Shown: in pieces, positions 1 through 8,744 of the stretch
Layout: every line of letters begins with the position of its first letter
Numbering within the stretch: position 1 is the stretch's first letter
Assembly (NCBI RefSeq): GCF_001866075.3
Contig: NZ_CP063356.1
Location: 2,470,164 to 2,534,163 of the forward strand
Direction: 5' to 3'
Length of the DNA: 64,000 bases
Source of the DNA: Anaerobacillus isosaccharinicus
Lineage (GTDB): Bacteria > Bacillota > Bacilli > Bacillales > Anaerobacillaceae
Translations under genes and position numbers: made by a program
Notes under the pieces: generated by a model
What the model was told of the DNA's origin: nothing
The model's input: only the letters and a program-made list of their open reading frames with translations
Database searches by the model: none

Positions 1-591
1 GCCAATATCTACGTGAAAACGAAGAAAGCCGGAGAGCGCGTTATGAACTCAGTTACTGATTTCATTGAAACCAAACTTAAGCTTAAAGTAAATAAGAACA
101 AGTCAGCAGTAGATCGCCCTTGGAAACGTAAGTTTCTAGGTTTTAGTTTTACTGTCCAAAAAGACCCGAAAATTCGTATCTCAAACGAAAGTATTAAGAG
201 GCTGAAAGCCAAAATAAGGGAGATCACTTCAAGATCTAAACCGCTTTCTATGGATCAACGGATCAAACAGCTCAACCAGTATTTAACTGGATGGTGTGGA
301 TATTACGCACTAGCTGATACTCCTAGCAAATTCAAGGGTTTTGATGAATGGATTAGAACAAGACTTAGAATGTGTGAATGGAAACAATGGAAACTGCCTA
401 AAATGAGAGTAAGAAAACTCACGGGTTTAGGAGTCCCAAAACAAAAGGCATACGAATGGGGAAACACAAGGAAGAAATATTGTAGGATTTCTATTAGTCC
501 AATTCTAAAGAAAACCCTTAATAACGCCTATTGGAGTCATCAAGGGTTGAAAAGTTTATATCAACGATATGAATTTCTACGTCATACTTAA
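1..591 (+). CDS. ltrA: Group II intron reverse transcriptase/maturase, C-terminal part
   Basis: This is the C-terminal ~196 residues of an intron-encoded protein; the reading frame is open from base 1, so the real start lies upstream. What is visible is the end of the RT thumb and the maturase (GIIM, domain X) segment, with the typical LNQYLTGWCGYY and WIRTRLRMCEWKQW blocks and a late YWSHQGLKSL block. No HNH endonuclease domain follows; the protein stops just before domain V. Its role is splicing and retrohoming of the host intron RNA. It is clearly a different sequence from the RT at 7077-8405. Confidence 0.9.
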   Translation, partial: ANIYVKTKKAGERVMNSVTDFIETKLKLKVNKNKSAVDRPWKRKFLGFSFTVQKDPKIRISNESIKRLKAKIREITSRSKPLSMDQRIKQLNQYLTGWCGYYALADTPSKFKGFDEWIRTRLRMCEWKQWKLPKMRVRKLTGLGVPKQKAYEWGNTRKKYCRISISPILKKTLNNAYWSHQGLKSLYQRYEFLRHT

Positions 592-665
592 TTGAACCGC
601 CGTATACCGAACGGTACGTACGGTGGTGTGAGAGGTCGGGGGTTAATCACCCCCTCCTACTCGAT
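1..665 (+). mobile_element. Group II intron, 3' part (truncated by window edge)
   Basis: The intron-encoded maturase is followed directly by a domain V-like hairpin at about 594-628 and a domain VI-like GC-rich hairpin (638-655). The element ends CTACTCGAT at 665, matching the AY ending of group II introns and the TACTCGAC end of the second intron in this window. The 5' part lies outside the window. The lack of an endonuclease domain suggests a IIC-like intron, but the class is inferred. Confidence 0.85.
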
Positions 666-690
666 TTACTGATTGACCTATCCTCATTAC

Positions 691-706
691 TATAAGTATA
701 CTTATA
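691..706. promoter_or_regulatory. Perfect 16-bp palindrome, candidate operator
   Basis: TATAAGTATACTTATA is its own reverse complement and lies 35 bp before the start codon of the next gene, just after the intron end at 665. Position and symmetry suggest a dimeric repressor site for the 741-1160 gene. The regulator is not identifiable in the window. Confidence 0.45.
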
Positions 707-740
707 AAAGATACTAACGGTCACAAAGGAGGAAAGTAGA

Positions 741-1160
741 ATGCCTGCGAAAACGATCTATGTTCGGGATGAACATTTAGATATATTTAATCAGATCAAA
801 GAAGATGCTAAGAAAGAACCAGGTGACACTACACCTTTTGCATTTATTGTAAAAATGTATGAATTCTATCAACAGCATAAAGACTTCCGTAATGAGCCAT
901 TTGAAGAAAAAATCTTCACTATACTTCCTCATAAAAAAATTCGTTTTTTTGGTTGTTTACTTGCTCAAAAAAACCAATACTCCGTATTCTTAGGGGAAAA
1001 AGGAAAGTTTATCGTTATCATGAACCTTGATGATGACCTGCATTCCTATCAGGTGCAAACAACTTTGTCAGGCCTTAAAGAAACAATACCCGATGACATT
1101 TATCGTGGATGTGTTAAAGCCCTTGAGGGTATAGAGTATATCGAGTTCATTGAGTTATAA
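741..1160 (+). CDS. Small EXLDI-family-like protein
   Basis: A 139-residue soluble protein with no signal peptide or membrane segment, preceded by a strong AAAGGAGG site. The N-terminus (KTIYVRDEHLDIF) resembles small proteins annotated as EXLDI family, and the protein ends IEFIEL, which could be a diverged version of the C-terminal motif that names the family; this is a weak, memory-based assignment. Biochemical function is unknown. It stands alone between a group II intron and a terminator, behind a perfect palindrome, so it is probably autonomously regulated. Confidence 0.6.
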   Translation: MPAKTIYVRDEHLDIFNQIKEDAKKEPGDTTPFAFIVKMYEFYQQHKDFRNEPFEEKIFTILPHKKIRFFGCLLAQKNQYSVFLGEKGKFIVIMNLDDDLHSYQVQTTLSGLKETIPDDIYRGCVKALEGIEYIEFIEL

Positions 1161-1260
1161 GAGTTGAAAACGAAAGGTTTTATGTAGTCATTAATCTGGG
1201 GAAAGAAATCTCTAAAAGTTTTTCGGAAGTAGGAATTACCTATTTCACTATGAAAAATTA

Positions 1261-1300
1261 AACAACCATCTACCTCTAATTTAGTGTAGATGGTTGTTTA
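1261..1300. terminator. Rho-independent terminator
   Basis: A 13-bp perfect stem (1261-1273 with 1286-1298) and a 12-nt loop, A-rich before and T-rich after. It can act for the 741-1160 gene and, in reverse, for the remnant on the minus strand. Confidence 0.75.
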
Positions 1301-1602
1301 CTATTTGGGAGTTGTGCAGCAATAAATGGATCACAACTTTCTTCATATGGAAAAACACGTTTCTTATCAGCAATAAGCACTCTAAGGTAATTAGGCATTT
1401 GGTAAAATGAAACGGGAATTTCCTCTTCCATAACTCCAATTATTGGTTTTTTATGAGCCAACACTTGTCCCTCTTTGATTTTTCCTACTAATAAATAAAG
1501 CAATAGTTGAGCTTCTTCTACAGAAATAGGGTAATAGTGTAATAGAGTTCCAATTCTTGATGTCCGAAAGTTTGTTGTAGTAATTAACGTGCCTAGCCCG
1601 AT
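1276..1602 (-). pseudogene. Gene remnant, unknown family
   Basis: The frame is open for 109 codons without a good start: the only ATG (1503) lies inside apparent coding sequence (RIGTLLHYYPISVEEAQLLL just upstream). The composition is protein-like (EEAQLLLYLLVGKIKEGQ, PNYLRVLIADKKRVFPYEE). A stop precedes the open stretch and there is no ribosome site, so this looks like the C-terminal piece of a decayed gene. I do not recognise the family. Confidence 0.35.
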
Positions 1603-1745
1603 TTATGACGATTTTTGTCAATCGTCGAGTGGTGTCCGGCATTTTGCATTTAGTTTCATTCGCTTAGTATATAATACAGATTCTTGAAGCGTTGTATTCG
1701 ATCTAATCTAGTAAGGAATACTACTTATAATAAGGAGAGAATAGA

Positions 1746-2627
1746 ATGACAGTTAACTATAAAGAAAAGCATCGCCCTCAATTTCACTTTACACCTGAAG
1801 AAAAGTGGATGAATGATCCGAATGGAATGGTGTTTTTTAATGGTGAGTATCATCTTTTTTATCAATTTCATCCACATGGAACGACATGGGGACCGATGCA
1901 CTGGGGCCATGCTGTAAGTGAGGATCTCGTTCATTGGGAGCACCTTCCTATCGCGTTAGCACCTGATGAGCATGGAGCTATTTTCTCAGGGAGTGCGGTC
2001 GTTGACTGGAAGAATACATCTGGTTTTTTTGATGGAGAGCCAGGATTGGTGGCTATTTATACAAGTGCTGACAACTACCCGGATTCAGACAGACCGCGGC
2101 AACGACAAAGTATCGCTTACAGTAAGGACGATGGCAGAACATGGGTAACATATGAGGGGAATCCCGTCCTTTCTGATATTAGTATTACAGATTACCGTGA
2201 TCCAAAAGTGTTTTGGCATAGTGAGACAAGTAGATGGGTCATGGTGTTAGCAACTGGTCAATCAGTGACTATTTATACTTCGCCTAACTTAAAAGATTGG
2301 CAATTTGCAAGTGAATTTGGTAGTACTGCTGGTTCACATGACGGTGTGTGGGAATGTCCTGATTTGTTTAAACTGCCGATCGATGGTGATGAAAACAATC
2401 AAAAATGGGTAATGTTGCTAAGCATTGGTGATAATCCAGAATTTAAAGAAGGTTCAAGAACACAATATTTTGTTGGCGATTTCGATGGAACTACGTTTGT
2501 AAATGATCATTCTGACGAATCAATTCTCTGGTTAGATTATGGTCGTGATAATTATGCAGGAGTAAGCTGGTCGGATGTTCCTGACGGTGACGGGAGACGC
2601 ATTTACATTGGTTGGATGAGCAATTAG
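1746..2627 (+). pseudogene. GH32 fructanase (levanase/sucrase type), N-terminal module, ended by amber codon
   Basis: First catalytic module of a GH32 beta-fructosidase. It shows WMNDPNG with the Asp nucleophile at residue 24, the DYRDPK transition-state block and WECPDLF with the acid/base Glu, so this module is complete in catalytic residues. There is no signal peptide; the start follows AAGGAGAG. The frame ends at TAG (2625-2627) exactly where GH32 proteins have Trp in the GWMSNW-RYA block, and continues in frame as RYANQVPTEVW. A single TGG-to-TAG change therefore splits a 937-codon gene. The product would act on sucrose, inulin or levan. Confidence 0.85.
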
Positions 2628-4559
2628 CGCTATGCAAACCAAGTCCCAACAGAAGTGTGGCGCAGTGCAATGACATTGCCAAGGGAGTTATCGTTAACTA
2701 CAAGTAAAGACGGAGTCCGTGTCGTTCAAAAGCCAGTAGTAGAAATTGAAGCCCTTCGCACTGGTTCAGAAGTCTATGAAAACCTTACAATTGTAAGCAA
2801 TCAACAAACTTCTTACACGGTGCCTAGTAACTTACAGGAGGAACAATCAGCAGAAGCAGACATTGTTCCAGCTGAAGTAGACTTATTGATTGGGAAGAAT
2901 AATAACCCTTTTGTTGTTGCAAATTCATTTTCACTAAATATGTTTATTGGGCTAATTGATGAAGTAAGCATCTACAAGCGGGCATTGAGCGATGCAGAGA
3001 TTATTGAAGAGTACAACGCTCATCTACGTCCTTTTGCTGGGGCTGTGCCTGAGATTTCCGCCGAAAATATTAGAATTGACCGAAATGATTTTGCAGCTGA
3101 CAAGCATCGGCCACAGTTCCATGCAACTGCTATTGGGCATTGGATGAATGAGCCCCATGCGCCTCTCTATTTTAATGGGAAGTATCATCTTTTTTATCAG
3201 CATAATCCAATGGGACCTTATTGGGGAAATATCCATTGGGGTCACTGGGTTAGCGATGATTTGATTCATTGGAAAGATCAGCCTGTCGCATTAGCACCTA
3301 CGAAAGGTGAAGTAGATCCTGATGGAACATGGTCAGGTTGTGCCCACTATGATGAAAATGGCTTACCTGTTTTATTTTTTACCGCTGGAAACCACAGCTA
3401 TCTTCCTAATCAAATGATCGGTCTTGCTAGGACTACTTTTGAAAAAGATGGGGATTTAAACTTGGCAAGATGGGAGAAACACCTTGAACCTGTCATTTTC
3501 CAACCAGAGGGATTAAATCTCGATGACGATGGCTTTAGAGATCCACATGTTTGGAAAGAAAATGATACTTGGTATCAAATTGTTGGTTCTGGCATTAATG
3601 GCAAAGGTTGTACTGCGCTATTATTCGAGTCTACTAATACTATAGATTGGGAATTTAAAGGCTGCTTGTATGTGAGTGACTATCAAAAGTATCCGCAGCT
3701 CGGTCGGGTCTGGGAGCTGCCAATCCTTCTACCACTTGGAAAAGATAGCAATGGGGAAGAGAAGCATTTGTTTATCATTAGTCCAGTTGGTGAAGGGGCG
3801 GATGTGGAAGTATTTTATTGGGTTGGAACTTGGGATAAAGAGATTGGACGTTTTTCTCCAGACCAAGAAGACCCACAGCTCTTTGATCTAGGTGATTTCC
3901 ATTTTACTGGGCCAAGCGCCATGGTCGATCCAGTAACAAAAAAATTATTGTTGTTTACAATTGCTCAAGGAGAAAGACCACTAGTGTATGAAATTGCCAG
4001 TGGTTGGGCTCATAACGCTGGGATGCCTGTTGAAGTATATTTAGGAAATGATGATCGAATGAGAATTAAGCCGGTGGATCAAGTAGAAACGCTTCGTCGC
4101 GAAAAGCTAGTTGACTTAAAAAATATGACATTAGCAGAAGTGAACAAACAGTTAGAGACTATCTCAGGTGATATGATGGAAATTAAATTGAATTTTAGTG
4201 ATGCTAATGAAGGTAGTTATGGCATTTTTGTCAGACAAGCGAAGGATCGAAGCGAAGAAACGTTATTTTACTATGAGCGAACTACGGATAGCTTCTTTGT
4301 TGATCGCAATAAAACGACGTTAGATCCCCTTGAAAGAACGACTGGTATTCAAGGTGGAGAAGTGCAATTAGGAGAAGCGCCTTTAGAGTTGCGTTTGCTT
4401 TTAGATAAATCGTTGGTAGAGGCATATATAAATGAACTAAAAAGTTTAACAACCCGTGTCTACCCGAAAAATGATGAGTCTAAAGGGATGTCTTTATTTG
4501 GTGCGGACGATTTAATGATCGAGTCGCTTGAAATTTGGTCGATGAGTGGAGTTTATTAA
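2628..4559 (+). pseudogene. Continuation of the GH32 gene: short LamG-like piece and second, atypical GH32 module
   Basis: In frame with 1746-2627 after the amber codon; an internal GTG at 2655 could start a 634-residue product but has no good ribosome site. The MTLPRELSL block finishes module 1, whose C-terminal beta-sandwich is mostly missing. A short stretch then resembles only the end of a LamG/concanavalin domain (FIGLIDEVSIYKRALSDAEI). A second GH32 domain follows with WMNEPHAP where WMNDPNG is usual (Glu in the nucleophile position, about residue 469), then FRDPHVW and GRVWELP. The C-terminal sandwich of module 2 is intact to the stop. Domain order GH32-(LamG)-GH32 with an internal deletion is my inference. 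Confidence 0.8.
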
Positions 4560-4604
4560 AAGAGGTAGGGAAATTTTTGGAGCTGGGAGTGACATTCATT
4601 CAGC

Positions 4605-4650
4605 AACGACGCAGTATTTCGCATAAGCGGGAGCTGCGTCGTTTTTTTTT
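4605..4650 (+). terminator. Rho-independent terminator
   Basis: A 10-bp GC-rich stem, AACGACGCAG (4605-4614) with CTGCGTCGTT (4634-4643), followed by eight T. It ends the fructanase transcript. Confidence 0.85.
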
Positions 4651-4700
4651 ATGACTCAAAAGAGCCATTTACACATTGCTAGGTTTCTAGGTACGATTCA

Positions 4701-5225
4701 ATGGTTAGTATTAAGCAGAGGATGTGGTTAGATTTGAAATGGTTATATGGCTTTTTAGTATTAGTAGTTGGATTTATATCTTTTCAACATATAGGTGTAA
4801 CAGATAGCTTGCTCTCTTATGACATTAATTCTCCTGAAGTAAAAGAAATTGCCTCTAAGTTTTCGATGCAGGGGCATGCCGATCACGATATTTCTACCTG
4901 TTCAACTAAGCAGACGTACTATAATGAAATTGCTGAATTATTGAATGAAGGCAAAACAAAAGCTGAAATCTTTGATTATTATCTTAGTATGTACGGTGAG
5001 GAAGGTTTGAGGGTTCCGAAAAAAGAAGGCTTTAGCTTGTTAGCATGGACTACGCCCTTTATGGTGTTAACAATAGCCGGGGTAGGTTTGTTTATTGGAG
5101 TTGGAAATATGATTAATAAACAGGAAGCTAAAGAATTAGTAAGTCCTGAAAAAAATGAAGAAGATGCCGTTGAAGCAGAAATTACTAGTTCCTTCATTGA
5201 CGAAGAAAGAAAAAAGATGTTCTGA
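4701..5225 (+). CDS. CcmH/NrfF-like cytochrome c biogenesis protein, degenerate heme-ligation motif
   Basis: A 174-residue protein with an N-terminal hydrophobic helix (about 14-30), a middle helical domain (YYNEIAELLNEGKTKAEIFDYYLSMYGEEGLR), a conserved KEGFSLLAWTTPF block leading into a second membrane helix (about 113-135), and an acidic cytoplasmic tail. The helical block and P-x-x-G-F-x-LLAW pattern are typical of CcmH-type thioreductases used for apocytochrome c handling. The expected Cys-x-x-Cys pair is absent: the region reads SMQGHADHDISTC with one Cys. The start is uncertain because the ribosome site is weak. No other ccm gene is nearby. It may be a non-catalytic paralogue. Confidence 0.6.
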   Translation: MVSIKQRMWLDLKWLYGFLVLVVGFISFQHIGVTDSLLSYDINSPEVKEIASKFSMQGHADHDISTCSTKQTYYNEIAELLNEGKTKAEIFDYYLSMYGEEGLRVPKKEGFSLLAWTTPFMVLTIAGVGLFIGVGNMINKQEAKELVSPEKNEEDAVEAEITSSFIDEERKKMF

Positions 5226-5245
5226 GGTGTAGATCCGCTTACTTA

Positions 5246-5422
5246 CGGACATCAGTTCCGTTATTAAAGCGGATTTTTCAATTTTGGAACTTTATCGGAC
5301 ATGGGTTCCGTTATTCTTATAAAAGTAGCCTGTTTTTCTGCTTTTTTAAGCAAATAGCGGAACGTATGTCCGTTACCACCAAAAAAAGGACGATTTTTCA
5401 AAAATAGCGGAACACATGTCCG
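5246..5422. repeat. Four-arm intergenic repeat (direct, direct, inverted, inverted), copy A
   Basis: Two forward arms CGGACATNNGTTCCG (5246-5260, 5296-5310) and two inverted arms CGGAACNNATGTCCG (5358-5372, 5408-5422), each pair spaced 50 bp. The outer and inner arms can pair into a nested hairpin. It lies between convergent genes (4701-5225 plus; 5452-6177 minus). The same architecture occurs near 18.8, 33.7 and 58 kb. Confidence 0.9.
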
Positions 5423-5451
5423 ATAGCAGCCAAACCAATCATACTATGGTT

Positions 5452-6177
5452 TCACCATTGAAAGAAAAATTTTAACGACATAGTTACTGTCGTGTACGAT
5501 ACGACGCCGATCGCAAATGTCGGAAAATGTGCTTCATCATCGGGGGGTAATTCATATTTTAAGACATTTAAGATCATCGCGCCTGAGATAAAGGCAAAAA
5601 TAATCGACTCTATTAATGGTGATAAATGAACATTCATGCCCATAAACCATCCGGCGAGAATTCCGGTAGCAAGAACATATCGACCAACTTGATTATATAT
5701 ATCCTCATATTCTCTCCATAAGTCGTGAGCAACAGCAACGAAATGTAGCCCCACAGCAATTCCATAAAAAACAGCTTGTACGCCTAACACATCATGGGAA
5801 ATGATTGTATATGCTACTAGCATATTGTAAACACCAAAAAACAAGATTTGTAACCAAAATAACGCCCGCGCCTTACCTGGCTTTGAATTTAGCTGTGCTT
5901 TTCTAACAACCTTTTGAATTCCGTAAAACATGAGTAAACCTAATAACCCCACAAAGTATAATTCTGATTCCATCGTAAAATAATTAACATTTTGCTTAAC
6001 TAAAATTTGCTCTTTATGTAAAGAAGGTAGGACATAGACAAATACGTAGGATACAGCTAGCCCGCCAGAAAATGAGAACCACTTTAACCGTTGAATTCGA
6101 CCAGAAGGGATCAGTTCATTGGCAAGTAAATGAATCATAATAAATGCAAACCCCATAATAAAGGCATCAATGGACAT
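5452..6177 (-). CDS. Polytopic membrane protein of unknown function
   Basis: A 241-residue integral membrane protein with about seven hydrophobic helices, a short charged loop after helix 4 (RKAQLNSKPGKAR), and a conserved-looking C-terminal block ILNVLKYELPPDDEAHFPTF before the last helix. I chose the ATG at 6177 (MSIDAFIMGF) because TAGGAG lies about 9 nt upstream; a longer start at 6243 adds 22 residues with no ribosome site. The general look (HLLANELIPSG near the first helix, acidic C-terminal loop) recalls ZIP-type metal transporter relatives, but the metal-binding helix motif is not evident. Function not assigned. Confidence 0.65.
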   Translation of the reverse strand: MSIDAFIMGFAFIMIHLLANELIPSGRIQRLKWFSFSGGLAVSYVFVYVLPSLHKEQILVKQNVNYFTMESELYFVGLLGLLMFYGIQKVVRKAQLNSKPGKARALFWLQILFFGVYNMLVAYTIISHDVLGVQAVFYGIAVGLHFVAVAHDLWREYEDIYNQVGRYVLATGILAGWFMGMNVHLSPLIESIIFAFISGAMILNVLKYELPPDDEAHFPTFAIGVVSYTTVTMSLKFFFQW

Positions 6178-6391
6178 GGGAGATACTCCTAACAGTAGTA
6201 AAATTTTAATTTTAGGGTATCCAATCGTTGGAAAAATTAGCAAAAAAATTTATAAAATCCATTACACTGTTATAGGAGTTAGTTTATAGAGTAATTTTAA
6301 AGCATCCACTAATCACACTTCACTACTAGATGAATAAAACTATAAGTAAGTGGATGAGTCCACAATAAAGGAAAAAGAGGTGTTTTCTAAT

Positions 6392-6487
6392 ATGTCTCAC
6401 GCACACGGAATGGGTAGCGGTTTTGCGTTAGTCTTAGTGTTGTTTATTCTATTAGTAATTATCGGAGCTTCATATGTAGGTTACTAA
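6392..6487 (+). CDS. YjcZ-family sporulation miniprotein
   Basis: A 31-residue peptide: a His/Gly-rich N-terminus (MSHAHGMGSG), one long hydrophobic helix, and the C-terminal GASYVGY signature of YjcZ/YczN-type small proteins of Bacillus. An AGAGGTG site is about 9 nt upstream. Members of this family are associated with sporulation and are expected to insert in a membrane. A close paralogue sits at 62717-62818 with nearly the same leader spacing and a terminator of similar type. Confidence 0.85.
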   Translation: MSHAHGMGSGFALVLVLFILLVIIGASYVGY

Positions 6488-6499
6488 TATGTTTTTACC

Positions 6500-6536
6500 A
6501 AGGGTGTCCTATTTTATTTAGGGCACTCTTTTCATT
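6500..6536 (+). terminator. Rho-independent terminator
   Basis: AAGGGTGTCC (6500-6509) pairs with GGGCACTCTT (6521-6530, one G-U), then a T-rich run. It ends the YjcZ transcript. Confidence 0.75.
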
Positions 6537-6569
6537 TTGTAAAAATTTCTAACTAAGTGGTGTCAGACA

Positions 6570-8507
6570 GAGCGACCGAGCCTAGGTTGCAACATATAGT
6601 GGGTGGAATTCCCACCGAGCAAGAACTAGCCATTCACTCGTAGCGAGTCTTGGAGGATGTGGAGTAATTCATGTCTTTAAGCGTAGACAGTTAGATAATG
6701 GGCCGTAAGCCAATTGGTTGAAGGGATTGAGCTCCGAAATACCAAGTCAAGAGGGCTGATGTAATTGTCTGTACAGAAAGCAATACTTCTACTAACGTAA
6801 TGGCAAGATAGTAGAAGCCTCTTCGGAGTCGATGACCTCGGCACGTTATACATTGATATGTTGCAGCAACTCGGGAGATCCTATCGGTCTTTCTAGAACA
6901 ATTTATAGAGAGTATGGCAAAACAAGTGATAAAAAATGAGTAAGCCAAACGCCGCATAGGAAGTCGGATAACTGCGTAGTACCAATGAAGTTAGGTAATT
7001 CTGATGGAGGAAAGGCAGTTACCTTATCATTGCCCTTATGGGGAAACATTTACTACACACAGAGGTAGGCGATTAAATGGAAACAAAACTAGTAAGGATA
7101 GCAGAATTAGCAAAATCTCAACCAAAAATGAAGTTTACATCACTAGCACATCTTCTTGATGTAGAGGCACTCAAACAGTGTCATTATGAGTTACCTAGTA
7201 GAAAAGCACCTGGTATACATCAAACCACAAAAGAAGAATACGAACTAGACTTAGAAACTAATATTTCTGATTTAGTAAAACGCATGAAACAGAAAAGTTA
7301 CCGACCTATACCGGTTCGAAGAACCTATATAAGTAAACCGGGGACGAAGATTAAAAGACCACTAGGTATTCCCGAACATGAGGACAAAATTGTCCAAAGA
7401 GGGATAGCTAAAATCTTAAATGCTATATATGAACAAGATTTCATGGATAGTTCCTTTGGTTTTCGCCCGAAACGAAGCTGTCATGATGCCTTGAAAATAC
7501 TGAACGTCTATATCAATACGAAATATACTAACTATGTTGTAGACGCAGATATTAAAGGGTTCTTTAATAATGTCGACCATACATGGATGATGAGTTTCCT
7601 AAAACACCGAATTGAAGATCCGAATATTTTGAGAATTATAGCTAGATTCTTAAAAGGTGGATATATGGAAGAAGGAAAACTATTTAAAACCGAAGATGGG
7701 ACCCCTCAAGGAGGGATCATTTCTCCAATTCTAGCAAACATCTATCTCCATTATGTACTAGACTTATGGTTTGATAAGGTTGTAAGAAAACAATGTAAGG
7801 GGCAAGCGTACATTGTTAGGTACGCAGACGACTATGTATGTTGTTTTCAAAACAAAGACGATGCAGAAGCATTTTATCGAGCATTAATTAAACGCTTGGA
7901 GAAATTTAACTTGGAACTAGCAGAAGATAAAACGAAGATCATACCATTTGGGCGATATGCGGAGGAAAACTGCAAGAAGAACGGTGGAACAAAACCGCCT
8001 ACCTTTGACTTCCTAGGATTTACTCATTACTGTAGTAAAGACCAAAAGGGGAAATTCCGAGTAAAGCTTAAATCAAGTAGTAAGAAAATGCGAGCGAAGC
8101 TCAAAGAGTGTAAAGAGTGGTTGAAGGCTAGTCGAACAACCAATATTCATGATGTAAAGAGCAGGTTAGACCGCTCATTGGTAGGATACTACAACTACTA
8201 TTGTGTAACGGACAACATAAAACATGTGAGTAACTTCAAAGACAAAGTTAGAAGACTATTCTTTAAATGGATGAACAGAAGAAGCCAGAAGAAGTCATTC
8301 AACTGGGATAAATATGTACTTTTCCTAAAGAAATTTCCATTCCCAGTGCCAAGAACAAAAGTCAGTATTTTCGAACTGAAAAGAGAGATTAACTATATTT
8401 TGTAAGATGATAGGGAGGAGCCGTGTGCGGTAGTTCCGCAAGCACGGTTCTGAGAGGGGTACGGAACACAATCTGCCGAAAGGCAGAAAGGTTCCCTCCT
8501 ACTCGAC
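6570..8507 (+). mobile_element. Complete group II intron (1938 nt)
   Basis: The 5' end begins GAGCGACCGAG at 6570 and the 3' end is TACTCGAC at 8507. Both boundaries follow from an empty-site comparison: left flank GTCAGACA plus right flank CC(A)ATGAAAGTTCAC rebuilds the uninterrupted repeat seen at 33297-33320 (GTCAGACACCGATGAAAG). About 500 nt of structured leader (domains I-III) precede the maturase at 7077; a domain V hairpin (8418-8450, AGCCGTG...CACGGTT) and domain VI (8461-8503) follow it. It is intact and potentially mobile. Confidence 0.9.
7077..8405 (+). CDS. ltrA: Group II intron reverse transcriptase/maturase
   Basis: A 442-residue intron-encoded protein. In order: N-terminal RT0/1 segment (PSRKAPGIHQTT), RT2 (KIKRPLGIPEHEDKIVQR), RT3/4 (FGFRPKRSCHDAL, VVDADIKGFFNNVDH with a catalytic Asp), RT block GTPQGGIISPILANIYLH, the YADD catalytic box at about residue 253, thumb, and maturase domain X (SRLDRSLVGYYNYYCV). 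There is no C-terminal HNH domain. It promotes splicing and reverse transcription of the intron it sits in. The frame is full length, with all catalytic Asp residues present. Confidence 0.95.
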   Translation: METKLVRIAELAKSQPKMKFTSLAHLLDVEALKQCHYELPSRKAPGIHQTTKEEYELDLETNISDLVKRMKQKSYRPIPVRRTYISKPGTKIKRPLGIPEHEDKIVQRGIAKILNAIYEQDFMDSSFGFRPKRSCHDALKILNVYINTKYTNYVVDADIKGFFNNVDHTWMMSFLKHRIEDPNILRIIARFLKGGYMEEGKLFKTEDGTPQGGIISPILANIYLHYVLDLWFDKVVRKQCKGQAYIVRYADDYVCCFQNKDDAEAFYRALIKRLEKFNLELAEDKTKIIPFGRYAEENCKKNGGTKPPTFDFLGFTHYCSKDQKGKFRVKLKSSSKKMRAKLKECKEWLKASRTTNIHDVKSRLDRSLVGYYNYYCVTDNIKHVSNFKDKVRRLFFKWMNRRSQKKSFNWDKYVLFLKKFPFPVPRTKVSIFELKREINYIL

Positions 8508-8671
8508 CCAATGAAAGTTCACTTTCACCAAGGCCTTTTTAATGTGAATGTTTCCGAAATGTATTATGAAAACTGTACGACATACCGATATGCGCCTCTT
8601 ATGTAAACCCGTTAGCAGATTGATGGTTTTTGTTTTAAATAACTTTTTATTATAACTGTCATAAATAAACG

Positions 8672-8700
8672 TTTACAAATTAACTTATCTATAATAAAAT
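8672..8700 (+). promoter_or_regulatory. Candidate sigma-A promoter
   Basis: TTTACA (8672-8677), a 17-bp spacer and TAAAAT (8695-8700), 45 bp before the GTG start of the rhodanese lipoprotein gene, in an AT-rich leader downstream of the intron. Confidence 0.5.
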
Positions 8701-8744
8701 GTTCAGTGTTATGAAATTGCTACAAAGAAAATGGGGGAAGTTAA

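Noticed and set aside
1451-1642. 63-codon minus-strand open frame
   Set aside because: Another frame over the same stretch reads more protein-like and joins the remnant 1276-1602; this one has no ribosome site.
2625-2627. TAG in the fructanase read as a recoded codon (pyrrolysine)
   Set aside because: The position is a conserved Trp in GH32 and needs one base change from TGG; pyrrolysine use is not expected in this kind of organism and no recoding structure is visible.
6691-6957. 88-codon minus-strand open frame
   Set aside because: It lies in the structured 5' region of the group II intron, antisense to its RNA domains.
8660-8680. cre-like AATAAACGTTTACA before the rhodanese gene
   Set aside because: It lacks the first TG of the cre consensus and overlaps the likely -35 element.
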